In this document: positions 47,586-58,877 of the stretch, piece by piece
How positions within the stretch are numbered: the first letter of the stretch is position 1
Layout: every line of letters begins with the position of its first letter
NCBI GenBank assembly: GCA_026874595.1
Contig: CM049310.1
Span: 32,737,558 to 32,801,557 of the forward strand
Source: Sipunculus nudus
Taxonomy: Eukaryota > Annelida > Sipuncula > Golfingiida > Sipunculidae
Reading direction: 5' to 3'
DNA: 64,000 bases
Notes under the pieces: generated by a model
Told to the model about the DNA's origin: nothing
Seen by the model: only the letters and a program-made list of their open reading frames with translations
Databases searched by the model: none
Made by a program: the position numbers and the translations under genes

Positions 47586-48151
47586 CGAGAGCGTCGTCAT
47601 TCAGTGGTATTAGATTTTATTTCTGGAAGGGGTAAGCTGACTGTGATGCAACCGTCGAGTTTGTGAACGGAGATACACATTTCTCTCGTTTTTTTAATAA
47701 AATATTTCCTGTGCTTACGTAGCACTTATAAAAGTCTGATAATAGACCTGGTGATCGATACTGTTGGCGGGCGAAGGTATACTAGGGTCGGAGTGTTTTC
47801 TTTTTTTTTTTTGGTAGTAACCTGGCATATCGTTCATTCTAATTCCTGCAAAAGCGGCCCCATTGGCAATTTTTTCTTAACCTTTAGATTCCCCGGAAAA
47901 GGAACATATGAGGCATACAATATGAATCACACCCACCCCTAATAGTTTTATAACATTTGAGTATGCAGTTTTGACAAACTTTTGTCCATGATTTCTTTCC
48001 AATTATAGAGGAGGTTTCGGGAATATTTTCTAATTTGCACATCTTTACTCTAGCACTTGCTTAATTTGTGTTTCTAGTCAAAGCAGCTCGGATAAATTTA
48101 GAGACACAAAGATGTTGGAACTAAAATATAATGAAATACAATTCATTTCCA

Positions 48152-48153
<2 letters not shown>

Positions 48154-48240
<87 letters not shown>
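48154..48240. repeat. (AT)n microsatellite
   Basis: AT run with two short interruptions. Confidence 0.95.
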
Positions 48241-48243
<3 letters not shown>

Positions 48244-48395
48244 ACAGTGGTCCGTCTGTTAGTCTGCAGTTGGGTCCACTTCCTTGTCAAGTTCGTTTAT
48301 TGAAGAGCGAATATATCAGCGAAACCAGGTTGTTGTACATAACGATTTATTTATACAGTGCGGGTGCAGTATATACAGGGTACTTGTCTCTGGAA

Positions 48396-48825
48396 CTGAA
48401 CATAAGAAATAACTGTACACGAACTGCCTACACGGAGAGTCAGCGCTGGTCTCTTTATAGAGACCAATTTAACAAGAAATAATCGTAGGTAATAATATGA
48501 ATATACATAAAGTACTTGGCACTAACGACTAGTGTGTCACTAAATACTTTATCGACGGTTATAAATACTTCGTATTTGAACTTTTTATGAACAAGTAATT
48601 CCAACAGTAATTCCTTCCATTAAATTACTTCGTTTCTGAACATTTACAGAAGCAGCATAAACATTAGTATATAATATTTCTTAGAATAATAAGGACTACT
48701 TCATGAATGATAACTTAACCTTTAGTCGCTATTTTATGACTTCGTAAGACACTCTGAAGAAGGCCGACCTGAACATAAGAAATAACTGTAGACGAACTGC
48801 CTACACGGAGAGTCAGCGCTGGTCT
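48396..48825. repeat. 57-bp direct repeat pair
   Basis: 48,396-48,452 and 48,769-48,825 are identical except for one base (56 of 57), starting CTGAACATAAGAAATAAC and ending CAGCGCTGGTCT, 373 bp apart. The high identity means a recent origin. Confidence 0.92.
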
Positions 48826-49245
48826 GAATCTCCTGGACAGTTCGCCCTGAGCATTCGCGGTGACCACAACTTTCCGCTCTATTACACCCGTTCATTACAA
48901 CAGTTCATGATAACGAAAACCGGTCCCAAGGAGTGGAACTGGTTTGCAAGCAAGTATGACCAGCGAAAACACGAAATTGCCAGCAATATGGCCATTGTCC
49001 TAAAAAAATAATAATAGACCCTATGAGTGGGTTACTACTTCACAAGTGCAATTGGCTTGATTGACAATCATCGTTGTTGTATTGTCTGCAGAAGAACTGT
49101 CAACGAGGATTCACTGTCAATTTATCATTGCTTTATGATAATTGTTCCTCAATATTTTTACAACTCACTCTCTCTCTCTCATTCCATCAAACATATACGC
49201 GTAAAAATAACGATGAAAACATAGCCATTATAATTCAGGAGAAAT

Positions 49246-49251
49246 TTTATT
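49246..49251 (-). terminator. Poly(A) signal of the GH9 gene
   Basis: AATAAA on the minus strand about 190 nt after the GH9 stop codon, a normal 3' UTR length. Confidence 0.7.
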
Positions 49252-49439
49252 GGTGAAAGAGTTGACTGCTCAAACATTGTTGTGCACAAAACTTCCAGAG
49301 CAAATCTTACACTATTTGTTTAGAAGAGTTGCTAAATGATACAAAGCACGAATTGCACTTTTTAGTCCGAATTGGTTAAAATAAGTTGTGCAACAAAGCT
49401 TTAATCTGCAAAGGTGGCACTATGACATCTGAAGCAACC

Positions 49440-51803
49440 TTATAAACGGAGGTGGTACAAACCAGCCACAGCGGTCTGGAAACCAGCGTTGTAATCGCAG
49501 GCGACCTCGTTCTTGATGTAATCATTTCTGTCATCATTGTAATCATCATTGCTACCAGGACCTCCAACTAGGGCACCGTACAAGACCTGGGGATTAGGTC
49601 CAGATTTGTATTGGTATGAGTCATTGCAAGGCTTAGACAGGGCTGGACATGAACTGCTACGATGATGCGGCTTCTGTGGAGGGTTGTTACCGAATCCAAC
49701 CATGTAACTCTTTTGTTGTTTGGATGTCAAGCCAAGCATGTAGTGGATCTGTCCGCGGGCCCAGTCTTCGTTTGTTTGAGCATTGATGCCGTATTTAGCA
49801 GCGATGGTAGCGATAGCTGCAGCATTAGCTGAGTATCTGTTGGGTCCCCATTGCATGTGCCAACACAGTCCTTTTGGTGTCCACTTGTTGCCGTCCTTAC
49901 ATTGGATGAACTTGTCCATAAACTGAGTGATCTTGCTCTTCGCGGCTCCATCCTTAGTCATACCATAGATCAACATGGCGGTACCAGGAGTCTTTAGATC
50001 CCAGGAGAACTCGTGAAGACCACCGTTCCAGTGTTGTTTGGCTTTGTTCATGTAGGATTGATCTCCAGTTGCACGGGCCAGCCAGGCGGCACCCCAGCCA
50101 AGTTCATCCTCATATCCACTCCATGAGTTGTAGAAGGCTCCTGCATTGCTGATTGAATCGGGATATTTGCCCCTGTAATTGTCAGCGAAGTCGTAGACCT
50201 CTTTAGCGTGTTGGAGGAGAAGATCGGAAAATGCAGGATCTCTCTTCCTGAAAGCGATAGAGCCTGCGGCCATAGCTGCAGCAGTTTCGGCAGCGAGATC
50301 GGAACCAGGTCTTGATGTGGTGAGTTTGTAGGAAGGTCTGTTCATGGTCATATCTTCTGGACGGCCCCAGTAACTGTGATCGGCATACCCATCGCCAACC
50401 TGGCCGTACAATTCATTCTTCGCCGTGTGGCACTTGATCAGGTATTCCAGAGGCCAGCGGATGCTTTTGTACATGTAATCCAACTGACCTGCTTTTGTAT
50501 AAGCGTCCTCAAATTCCAACAGACCCCAGGTCAACACAGCAGTGCTCCATGCCATTGGGAAGTTGAACTTGACGTGATCTCCTGCGTCATACCATCCGCC
50601 AGAGAGGTCGTGACCCACATCTTGACCATCATTCAGTGCTGAATCTCCTCTCCATGGAACACGGTTGTTTGCTGGCAGTTTACCGGAGCGTTGAGCTTCA
50701 TAGAACAGGATAGATTTTTCTAGTACTTCTCCGTAAATTGCATTAAGCTTACTTGCTGGTGGAGGGGAGGTACCAGACCATCCAGCTGGAAGGTATGCAC
50801 CCTCTGCTGTTGATATTATAGAACTTCCGGAACCAGTGTTGCTAGAGCCAGAGTTGCCAGAGTTACCGGAGATGGAACCTGAGCCAGAAGTGGCGGAACC
50901 TAAACTGCCAGAAGAACCCGATGAACCGGAACTGCCGGAATTACCTGATGAGCCTGATGATGAGCCGGAGTTGTTGTTATCAGTTGACCCACTGCTTGAG
51001 GTTCCCTGATTATCGCAGCCAATAGTTGCAAAAGCTGTCGGGGTTTTACCCTTGAAGGTTCCCTGAAAGTTGAATGTGACGGATTCACCATTGTTTTTCT
51101 TGCTGTGCAGTGTCATTGAGAAGACTTTGCCATCTTTTGGACCATTGATGTTTGCACTCCAGGTTTCCAGATTTGTAATCTTTTTGCACATGGTAAGGGA
51201 TACCACGGGTTTACCGTTGCATGATGGTGCTTTGAGCTGAAATCGGGCATCGAATTTCTTTTGTTTGTTACCGATGCTCCATTTCCTCTCGAACTTCACA
51301 GAATTGTCCAAGTTTGTGCAGGTTGCGGAAGATGTACTGCTTGTTGCGCCAGAGTTTGATCCGGAATTGGAACCGGAAGTCGAACCAGAATTGGTGTTTG
51401 AAGATGAATTGGAACCGGATGAAGACGGTGAACCTCCGGTAGAAGCACCACTGGAGCCACAGGTGACGGCATAGTTTCCACTTGGTTTACCTCCCGTTGT
51501 CTGGCCCTGGATCTTGTACGTCTTGGAAGAAGAACCGGGGTTCAGCTTCACTTTGAAAACGTAAGTCTTCTCATTATTATTTCTTTGTGTGATGATGAAG
51601 TCCCACTCAAAGATCTGCTTGATGGATCTGTCAAAGTTGACGGTAACTCGGACATCTTCCCATTTGCAGGTTCCAAAGTTGACATCGAGGTAGGATTCGA
51701 ACCAGGTGTCTGCAGTGCTTCCCCAGTGGTTGTGAACATTGATGCTTTGCTGTGCGGCGCATGCGCCGACGAGGCACACAAACAGAGCTTTCACCAGTTT
51801 CAT
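49440..51803 (-). CDS. Secreted GH9 endo-beta-1,4-glucanase with two CBM2-like modules, intronless
   Basis: Hydrolyses beta-1,4-glucan chains (cellulose and similar) outside the cell, probably as a digestive enzyme. The 787-aa product has a signal peptide (1-17, KALFVCLVGACAA), CBM2-like module 1 (about 19-115), Ser/Gly/Asn linker (116-159), CBM2-like module 2 (about 160-263), a second Ser/Gly linker rich in GSSG (264-334) and a GH9 domain (about 345-787). GH9 motifs are intact: YDAGD with catalytic D406/D409, the signature YMVGFGNNPPQKPHHR (700-715), and NDYIKNEVACDYNAG with proton donor E766. The frame stays open 12 codons upstream (Met at 51,839), but the Met at 51,803 starts the signal peptide, and the TATA box places transcription near 51,840, so 51,803 is chosen. 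There is no intron at all, unlike the other genes here. Metazoan GH9 genes known to me mostly have introns, and mollusc forms usually have one CBM2. Confidence 0.95.
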   Translation of the reverse strand: MKLVKALFVCLVGACAAQQSINVHNHWGSTADTWFESYLDVNFGTCKWEDVRVTVNFDRSIKQIFEWDFIITQRNNNEKTYVFKVKLNPGSSSKTYKIQGQTTGGKPSGNYAVTCGSSGASTGGSPSSSGSNSSSNTNSGSTSGSNSGSNSGATSSTSSATCTNLDNSVKFERKWSIGNKQKKFDARFQLKAPSCNGKPVVSLTMCKKITNLETWSANINGPKDGKVFSMTLHSKKNNGESVTFNFQGTFKGKTPTAFATIGCDNQGTSSSGSTDNNNSGSSSGSSGNSGSSGSSGSSGSLGSATSGSGSISGNSGNSGSSNTGSGSSIISTAEGAYLPAGWSGTSPPPASKLNAIYGEVLEKSILFYEAQRSGKLPANNRVPWRGDSALNDGQDVGHDLSGGWYDAGDHVKFNFPMAWSTAVLTWGLLEFEDAYTKAGQLDYMYKSIRWPLEYLIKCHTAKNELYGQVGDGYADHSYWGRPEDMTMNRPSYKLTTSRPGSDLAAETAAAMAAGSIAFRKRDPAFSDLLLQHAKEVYDFADNYRGKYPDSISNAGAFYNSWSGYEDELGWGAAWLARATGDQSYMNKAKQHWNGGLHEFSWDLKTPGTAMLIYGMTKDGAAKSKITQFMDKFIQCKDGNKWTPKGLCWHMQWGPNRYSANAAAIATIAAKYGINAQTNEDWARGQIHYMLGLTSKQQKSYMVGFGNNPPQKPHHRSSSCPALSKPCNDSYQYKSGPNPQVLYGALVGGPGSNDDYNDDRNDYIKNEVACDYNAGFQTAVAGLYHLRL

Positions 51804-51864
51804 GGTGGATGACTGAACTGTCTGGAGCTGTTCAGCCAAGTACGATGTCCACCAGAACAGTAGG

Positions 51865-51873
51865 CCTTTTATA
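51865..51873 (-). promoter_or_regulatory. TATA box of the GH9 gene
   Basis: TATAAAAGG on the minus strand, about 62-70 bp upstream of the chosen start codon. Transcription about 30 bp downstream would begin near 51,840 and leave a 5' UTR of about 35-40 nt. Confidence 0.75.
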
Positions 51874-53575
51874 GCCTGTATTCAGGGTGGTCTCTTATTG
51901 AAAATTTCGTATTCTTTAGAATGTATCACGCACTGAACATATGTCTGTCTGGCCACTCCTGCTAATTTGATATTAATAATAACCCGAAGTAATTAAATCT
52001 TATCCGGGTCTCCTGATACAGTTTATCAATCAGGATCGGCCGTGTGTAACGTGGGCTAAACAAAGCCATGCATCCTAGCAGGTGCTATATTGGTTTATTG
52101 GACATCACGTCCTACCGACAACATCATTAATCAATTTTACACCGAATATTTAGCACACTGTAAATGAGATCTGGAAGGTAACGTGTCGGAAAGGCAGATA
52201 CATAGGTAAATCTATGTTTTTTTGTAATAATTTAACATCTACACCAACATAGTAAATTAATTATATACCCCGAATTTGAGCGTTTGTAATTTCGTGTCGT
52301 AGCAAGTTTGTCCATACAATACATGCATTCTTAATACATGAGCTAGAACAAATTTCTTTTTATGGCTTATATATTGAGCATGAGAAAATTGAACACAGCC
52401 TAATTTAAGTACACATGAGCCTGATATAACCTTTATAGGGTTTAAATAACTGTTCATATGATTGACAGTAGGTATTTTCATTTCACCGAGTTACGATTGG
52501 TACGGTTGCCGATTCATTTAACAGCTTTTTTTTACCTTCATTTAAAATATATTTTACCTGAAGTTGTATCACCTGAAAGCTTCTATGATTGAAACTCAAG
52601 TTTGAATTCACCAGCTTTTAAACTTCATACAAACTTATGGAATCTGAACATTTATTAATTTTTACACTGAACTGTTTATTTATTATTTGGACCACCTTAA
52701 TCATAAAATGTACTGATAGGAGAATGCTGCCCAAATAGTATGCATTCAAAACGCCATCAAAATATTTGTATCATGTACCATTATTTAAACCTACATGTAT
52801 ATCATGATTACAAAATGAAATACTCATTTTTAAAACCTGAATAATCTAGTAACTCTGTATATATTTCAAAATGTTACGTAAAATTAAATGCTTTCCTTCA
52901 CATATTTTTATTCTACTTACACTAACAGTTCATTTGATATTGCCAGCCTTTATCTTTATAACAATTGTGTAATGTAAAAAAAATAATTGATATTTAAGGT
53001 CAAGCGATCGTTTTAGCGGCAAGAAAGGAGCGTTTCCAGATCGACACCACTATGGGGCTGCCTCACAATATTTTAAAGCCAAATCTTTAGTTAATGCTTT
53101 ACCAGTTGGTGGCAACAGATAAAATTGTTAAACTTTGGAGTAAAATAGTAAGCAAACAATGAACTAAAAATTAACCATGGACGATATAAAATACCTTCCA
53201 TCGAACGTATAAGAAACGGTTCCGAAGATTTCCCGAAACAGATATACTTTCGTACATTTCCCATAGGTAGGAACTGTAAACGTCTCTATTGAATAACATA
53301 TTTAAAAGGTGTTATTCAAGTATCTATTTTTAACATATATAAAATATCTATATGAAAATGTTATATATTAATTGATTTATAAGTTTGCTTCTTATAGTTT
53401 AAACTTAGATTATGGAAGCTTATTGGTATACTTAATACATGAAATAATAATCATCAGACTCAGAGAACCATCAAGTTTTGTACATGATCGGATGGTCCTG
53501 ACATCATCTGTAATTATAAACCGAATCATATATCCTCATTCACAAGCAAAGGTTAGCCCTCGAGAGAGAGATGGA

Positions 53576-53579
<4 letters not shown>

Positions 53580-53648
<69 letters not shown>
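53580..53648. repeat. (AT)n microsatellite
   Basis: Near-pure AT dinucleotide run, intergenic. Confidence 0.95.
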
Positions 53649-54704
53649 AGGAAACGGGTGTGGGGTTATGTGGATGTTAATCAATGTGTCATATATGTAT
53701 ATTTTTTCTCGTATGACTCTTCAATATAGGAGTTAAACAGTATAAAAATGACATATTTCCCCCTCGGATGTGTGGAACCGATCAATTGCAAGTATAGCTT
53801 AAATCAATTCATAATCGAATTCGGATTCTCGTTCGTATCAGGACCAACATCAGAATTCCGATTATACTTACAGCAGTTTCATTTAGTATCTGCACTTTCG
53901 GTTACTTGTGTTTTTTATCAAGTAAACGAGCAATGGTAAATGTTTAATTTGAAAGAAAATTCCAAATTCGGATAAAAAACTAGTCAAATGCAATTTAAAT
54001 AAAAGGATCAAATGCAAAAGCATCTGCAAATGCACTAACAAATGCATTTGCAATGGAACTCTTTAGGTAAAATATATAAAATATTACTCGGGGTTTAGCC
54101 ATACTCAAATAATATATTCACAACATATTTTATAATTTTTTATAAAATACAAACCAAATACTTATATAAGCTTTTTTGGGTTAATTTTGTCTTAGATATT
54201 TACTAATAATGTATTTTATCAGGATTTGAGAATTGTGCTATAGGTATATCATGCAGGTCCAGTTAAAAAATAAAATATTTAATGAATTGTTGAACACCAT
54301 ATGATACCCACATGCCCATATTATGCCCAAAGAATTGTTAAAATTTACACCACAGCATTAAGAGTGTAACAATTTACAGCAGGCACCGTAGGCATCTGGT
54401 TTACATGAACACCTCTAGCTGGCATCCCAAATCAGTGATATTAGAATGATCAGATATTTGTCCAGGCGTGCTAATGGCCCTCTCAAAAAGGACTGAAGAC
54501 TAATAATAAAAAGTACAGGAAAATGTAAATACAATGCACAGCTACTGGTAAATGCAAATGCCATATTTTTCAAATCCAAGTGCAAATGCATTTAAACTCA
54601 AGCCTGCTTAAATGATTGAATTTAGAGATTCGGGGATTATAACAGGGGCGTAGCCATGATGGAGGGAGGGGAGGGGGCCGAAATATTTGCCAAAGGAAAT
54701 TGAT

Positions 54705-54707
<3 letters not shown>

Positions 54708-54757
<50 letters not shown>
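54708..54757. repeat. (AT)n microsatellite
   Basis: AT dinucleotide run following GGAGGGGAGGGGG-rich sequence. Confidence 0.95.
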
Positions 54758-54758
<1 letters not shown>

Positions 54759-55534
54759 TAATGACTAAAGTTGTTCAAGTTGAATAAATAAATAATCATA
54801 TTCGCAGGATCAAACCGAATGAATGTAGAATTTTCAATTAAGTATGCATTAATTATTAGAACAAGTGAAATTCATTTTGAACTGTATTAGTTTGAACTTA
54901 ATTATTGTTATTCCAAAATCCATAACAAATATATAGTCAACGGCTCGTATATTATTCGTGTGCCCTGAGCAAACCTAAGATGGCTCAATTATATTTAACT
55001 CTCTGCAAAGCACGACTTTTCTTATTGCCTTTGCCACAAGGCTATGCGCTCACCCCCATTCGTGAGTGTTATGGTGCGTGTGCGTGTGTGTGTATGTTTG
55101 ATCCCAACATAACTGCAGAAATATGTACAGAAACAGGTGAAATTCCAGGGCATTTCGGGAGTAGGCAAGTGAAGCATCTGGGAGACACATGATCTATGGC
55201 TAGATCGATATATTGACACGGATATCGCTCCTTCAATGTACGTTTCGTGATATACATGTACTTTATTGTCGGATCGATAAAACACTATGCCTTTTTGCCA
55301 TTATGGATTCAACTCACACCTATCCTATAACTTATAATGTATTAGGCTTATATAAAATCAGACGTGTTACCATAAAATTGACTTGCATATTTGGATGTCA
55401 GTGCTTCTATGAAAAGTAAGCTTCCGTGAGTGATAACAGAGATATATTATAAACGCTCCTGCTTACGAATACGATGCTCAAATTAAATACTGCTGCCATT
55501 ATATAGAATATTTCATTTTTGTCTGTTTCATTAG

Positions 55535-56450
55535 GGCACATACTTCCCTCTATGCTCCATTATTTTGACGTAATAAATGAAGGAAAATTATCAGAATGTT
55601 TCGAGTTAAAGTTCGGCTACGCCAAGGAAATGTAATGTACGGGTTTCTTTTTGTGTTACGCATAGATTTGGTAAAAAAATAGTCAGTGATAAAATGAGAG
55701 GTATAAGATTGTTGCAGACATATAACACGTACAAGAAAAGAAAAAAAGAACGTCGGACTGAGAAAAAGCAAGGGAAAGACTAATTTCTTGAAACTAAAAA
55801 AAAAAAAAAAAAGAAACAGAGTAAAATAACATTCAGCGGAATTGAGCTGGGTGAAGTCGATAGATATGTAAACTTGGGACAAGAATCAATAATACACGGG
55901 AGCAAAGGAGAATATAAGAAGAAGGAAAGCATTCACAAGAACAGCATATGTCAAACTAAAACCAATATGGAATTCTTGAGTATTTACCTGTAGCCATATA
56001 GAACCAAAAAAAATACGAAGTAATGTGATAGCGGTGGCACTTAATGGAGCAGGGACGCTGGACATGACAGAAGGAGATGCAAATAAGTTTGATACATTTA
56101 AACGAAGCTGTCTCACGGGAATTTTGAAAATTAATTGACAATGAAAATAAGTAATCAATAATTTTATCAGAGTACAAACGCTAATTAATTCCAGTAAAAC
56201 GTTGGAGGTGGACAGGGCATGTACAGGTAGACGGGATAGGGACCATAATACTAGAATCGTGTTAACATGGAATCCAGAGGAAAAAGAAGAAAGGGTAGAC
56301 CAACAGCAACTTGGGGAACAATGAGAGACATGGAATAGGACTGGATGGTTCAGTCGGCAGCAAGCAGCAACAACAGCCAAACACCGGGTACAGTTGAGGG
56401 CATCATTGGACAGCCTTACAAAACACGGTATAGGTGTGAAAAGGATAAGT
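55535..56450 (+). pseudogene. Decayed non-LTR retrotransposon reverse transcriptase (C-terminal half)
   Basis: Translating with frameshifts gives, in the right order, pieces typical of non-LTR retrotransposon ORF2: VINEGKLSECFEL (55,563-55,605), VRLRQGN followed by FLFVLRIDLV (the RQG..P.LF...ID motif, 55,614-55,675), VKLKPIW (about 55,955), ALNGAGTLDMT (position of the usual LYGSETW), FDTFKRSCLTGILKI (about 56,085-56,130), and VLTWNPEEK then WNRTGW (56,260-56,350). Several stops and frameshifts make it non-functional. The two minus-strand ORFs here (55,550-55,882 and 55,886-56,506) are shadows. The clade is not resolved. Confidence 0.82.
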
Positions 56451-57280
56451 ATATAAGTGAATGCATAATCCCTTATTTTTTCTCTAATTGTTTCAAACGG
56501 AAGCACATCAAATTCTGCATTTAAACTTACATGGTCAAAGCCACGTTCGAGAACAGATAAAACAGGTGGTCATAGCCTGGGGGGGATCAAACAAACTAAA
56601 TGAATTCAAATAAACTGAAAACTGTTCTTGTTATACAAAATGGTCCTTTTATTTTATTCATGCAATATATCAAGCTTATGCATTGTCTTAATAAACAATA
56701 AACACTTTATCCCTAGACCTTTTATAAGGAAAATGATAATGATTCATTTACAGAAGAATCGTATCATCAATACGTAGCGCACATGAAGAGGGTGAACAAT
56801 AACCAACTAGCCCTTATCGAGACTAAAAAAAAAAAGTCTCTCCTTGAAGATATACGATAAACAAACTCAGTGTCAATTGGTGCCGACAGGTGTCGTTAGT
56901 GCAGTGTTTATTTTACGTTGTAACTGTAATAACATTCCACACCGGTCACTATAATGTGGGTGCATATAAACAGGCGCAAAACAAATACACATTTCCCTCT
57001 CGTGTGGAGTAGACATACTATATGGCAAAGATGCCCTATAGGCCCAGGGACAGTAGCTGACATAAATCGCTTCCCTTAATTGCAATATGACTTCAAGGCT
57101 GTAACCTTATTATTATGCATTCTCTGGAATAAACTGTACTATTTTTATTTCATATATGCGTGTGTTACTTATGTTAGCAGAGTATCCCGGAGTTACCCGA
57201 GGGACAGAGGAGAAAATACTCCTAAAAAAACAAAGACTTTGAGGTCTTTATTAGATAAGCATAAAAAATATACATGTGCA
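56451..57280. other. Spacer between two transposon relics
   Basis: AT-rich, no coding evidence seen. Confidence 0.5.
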
Positions 57281-57289
57281 CATACAAAT

Positions 57290-57520
57290 CAAGTGAGAAC
57301 TTCTTTATTTACCACATTCTGCGTTTTCCCATTTGGAGCATATAGACAAAGAGACTTTTTGGGTTACCAACTCTTGAACGACCAACATAGAGGTGGCCAT
57401 TAGAGCAACGTGGCTCCTGAAGGTGCAGGCAGCCACGGCCAGAGTCTGTCCTTGAGACTTAGGCCTATTGACTGACATAGGAAAACTTATGTGGCTGGTT
57501 TGAAAGCATTTTTAATTTGT
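57290..57520 (-). pseudogene. Decayed Helitron/PIF1-type helicase C-terminus
   Basis: The minus strand reads FPMSVNRPKSQGQTLAVAA (counterpart of AMTINKSQGQTL, helicase motif V/VI region), then after shifts VGRSRVGNPKSLFVY-like, and APNGKTQNVVNKEVLT followed by a stop at about 57,290. The ending NVV.KEVL is typical of Helitron-encoded PIF1 helicases in animals. At least two frameshifts and no upstream Rep region in view, so this is a relic. Confidence 0.78.
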
Positions 57521-57862
57521 GTGCAGGATAGGATCTGTAAGCACATGTATAAACATGTGTAGAAACTTAAATTACATACCTAAATAAAATATCATGTATA
57601 CTGCAGAAACGTAAAATATTATTAGTATTAAAAATAAATTTCATAATGACGAATATGTAAAACTTTCTAAGAGGCAACGAGCGATGGAGAAACGTTCCAG
57701 CGTATTGAATATGTGGTATTCCGTTACAACTTAAATAGTTAAATTCGGAAGCAGCCTTATTAAATTGAATGAACCCAAAACATAGCAGTGAATAAATATA
57801 ATTTAAGCTGAAGACCTAGGTTTTAAAATTAAAGCAGGAAATGAATTTCCTTGCTGCTTGAA

Positions 57863-58171
57863 CTACATTTCCTTGTTTTTGTTTGTGGTGAGTTTTGCCA
57901 CTTTGTTCATGTCACTTAAGGTTTTCAGACGAAGATGTTTTTGAGCCTGTAAAATGATTGTTTCTACTACCGGAAAGGCATTCCAGCAAATTTCACCCAA
58001 ATCTGTTTCAAGTTTTTTTACATCATTGGCAAGACTGGAGATGCTGTGTTTAGCACAGATCGATACTGTCAAGTTTCTGTCAAATCTGTGGAGACGTCGT
58101 CGGGGCTGTGGAGAAAAACTTGTGTTGAAAGGAGAAGCAACAATGAAACCTTCTAACTGTAAGGCCTTTCT
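57863..58171 (-). CDS. Possible terminal exon of an unknown protein
   Basis: An open 102-codon stretch follows a T-rich sequence ending TTTGAG (a possible acceptor) and ends in TAG at 57,863. The composition is protein-like, not low-complexity: CAKHSISSLANDVKKLETDL then GEICWNAFPVVETIILQAQ, a likely helical segment. The family was not recognised. It lies among transposon relics and could be a transposon-encoded fragment instead of a host gene. No other exon was found. Confidence 0.3.
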   Translation of the reverse strand, partial: RKALQLEGFIVASPFNTSFSPQPRRRLHRFDRNLTVSICAKHSISSLANDVKKLETDLGEICWNAFPVVETIILQAQKHLRLKTLSDMNKVAKLTTNKNKEM

Positions 58172-58204
58172 CTCAAATGAAAAAAAATAATGTCAAACTG
58201 ATCA

Positions 58205-58790
58205 TCAAGACTGGGGTCAATTCAATTTTTTTTTCAATTCAAATTTAAGAACTTTTATAAAACTTCAATTAAAATCCAATTCAATTCAATGTGCTGGAGA
58301 AAAATATCAATTCCAATCAATTCAAATAATTTTTATTCAATTCAAATTTAATTCGCAATTCAAAAAGTTGCAGTCATCTGAATACATTTCTTTGGTGGTT
58401 AACGTGTGTTATCGCAGGTGTTCTTTTACTTTTGCAGAAGTACACAACTTATTGTAAAGTTTTGTTTAGATCGGCTAGCATTTGGAACAGTGATTAAGAA
58501 GCATTTATACTGTTATCATGCTCCTTGTGTCATCCATGAGAGGCATTGCGCTTGATTATAAAAATGTACCAAATACTGCATAACGGATTTTCAAACTGAC
58601 CTTGAGCAACTTCCAGTGAGTGACACTTTGGAAAATATGAGAGTTGGAACTTTTGTTCATCAATTCAGATCAATTAAGTTGAATCTGTACACTTCAATTC
58701 AAATTCATTTCATTTTCACTTTTTTCAATTCAATTCCATTTCCTTCAATTTTCCCTTCAATTCCAATTCAATTCCAATTTAATTCGGAAT
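58205..58790. repeat. Degenerate (TTCAA)n-type low-complexity tracts
   Basis: Two tracts, 58,205-58,370 and 58,660-58,790, are made of TTCAATTCAA and ATTCCAATT words. The same composition on both sides of a normal 290-bp segment suggests a split or duplicated satellite-like tract. Confidence 0.8.
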
Positions 58791-58877
58791 TGACCCAAGG
58801 TCAGGAGACAACTATCAAATAGGTATTTGGAGAAGCGCACATATCTCAAATTTTACACACCAAAGGCATATGATGGT

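Larger units (their letters stand above)
47586..49244. other. Spacer between PIGC and the GH9 gene
   Basis: Contains an (AT)n run at 48,154-48,240, a pair of 57-bp direct repeats and otherwise unassigned sequence. No coding segment supported. Confidence 0.5.
51880..55534. other. AT-rich spacer upstream of the GH9 gene
   Basis: No coding evidence. (AT)n runs at 53,580-53,648 and 54,708-54,757. The first few hundred bases beyond 51,880 probably include GH9 regulatory sequence. Around 53,980-54,070 and 54,530-54,620 short words such as GCAAATGCA recur many times. Confidence 0.5.

Noticed and set aside
51804-51839. Earlier in-frame Met for the GH9 protein (12 extra residues)
   Set aside because: The extra residues precede the signal peptide, and the TATA box places the transcription start at about this point, so the second Met is preferred.
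55886-56506. 206-codon minus-strand ORF, hydrophobic
   Set aside because: Antisense shadow of the plus-strand reverse transcriptase relic, whose motifs are in the right order.
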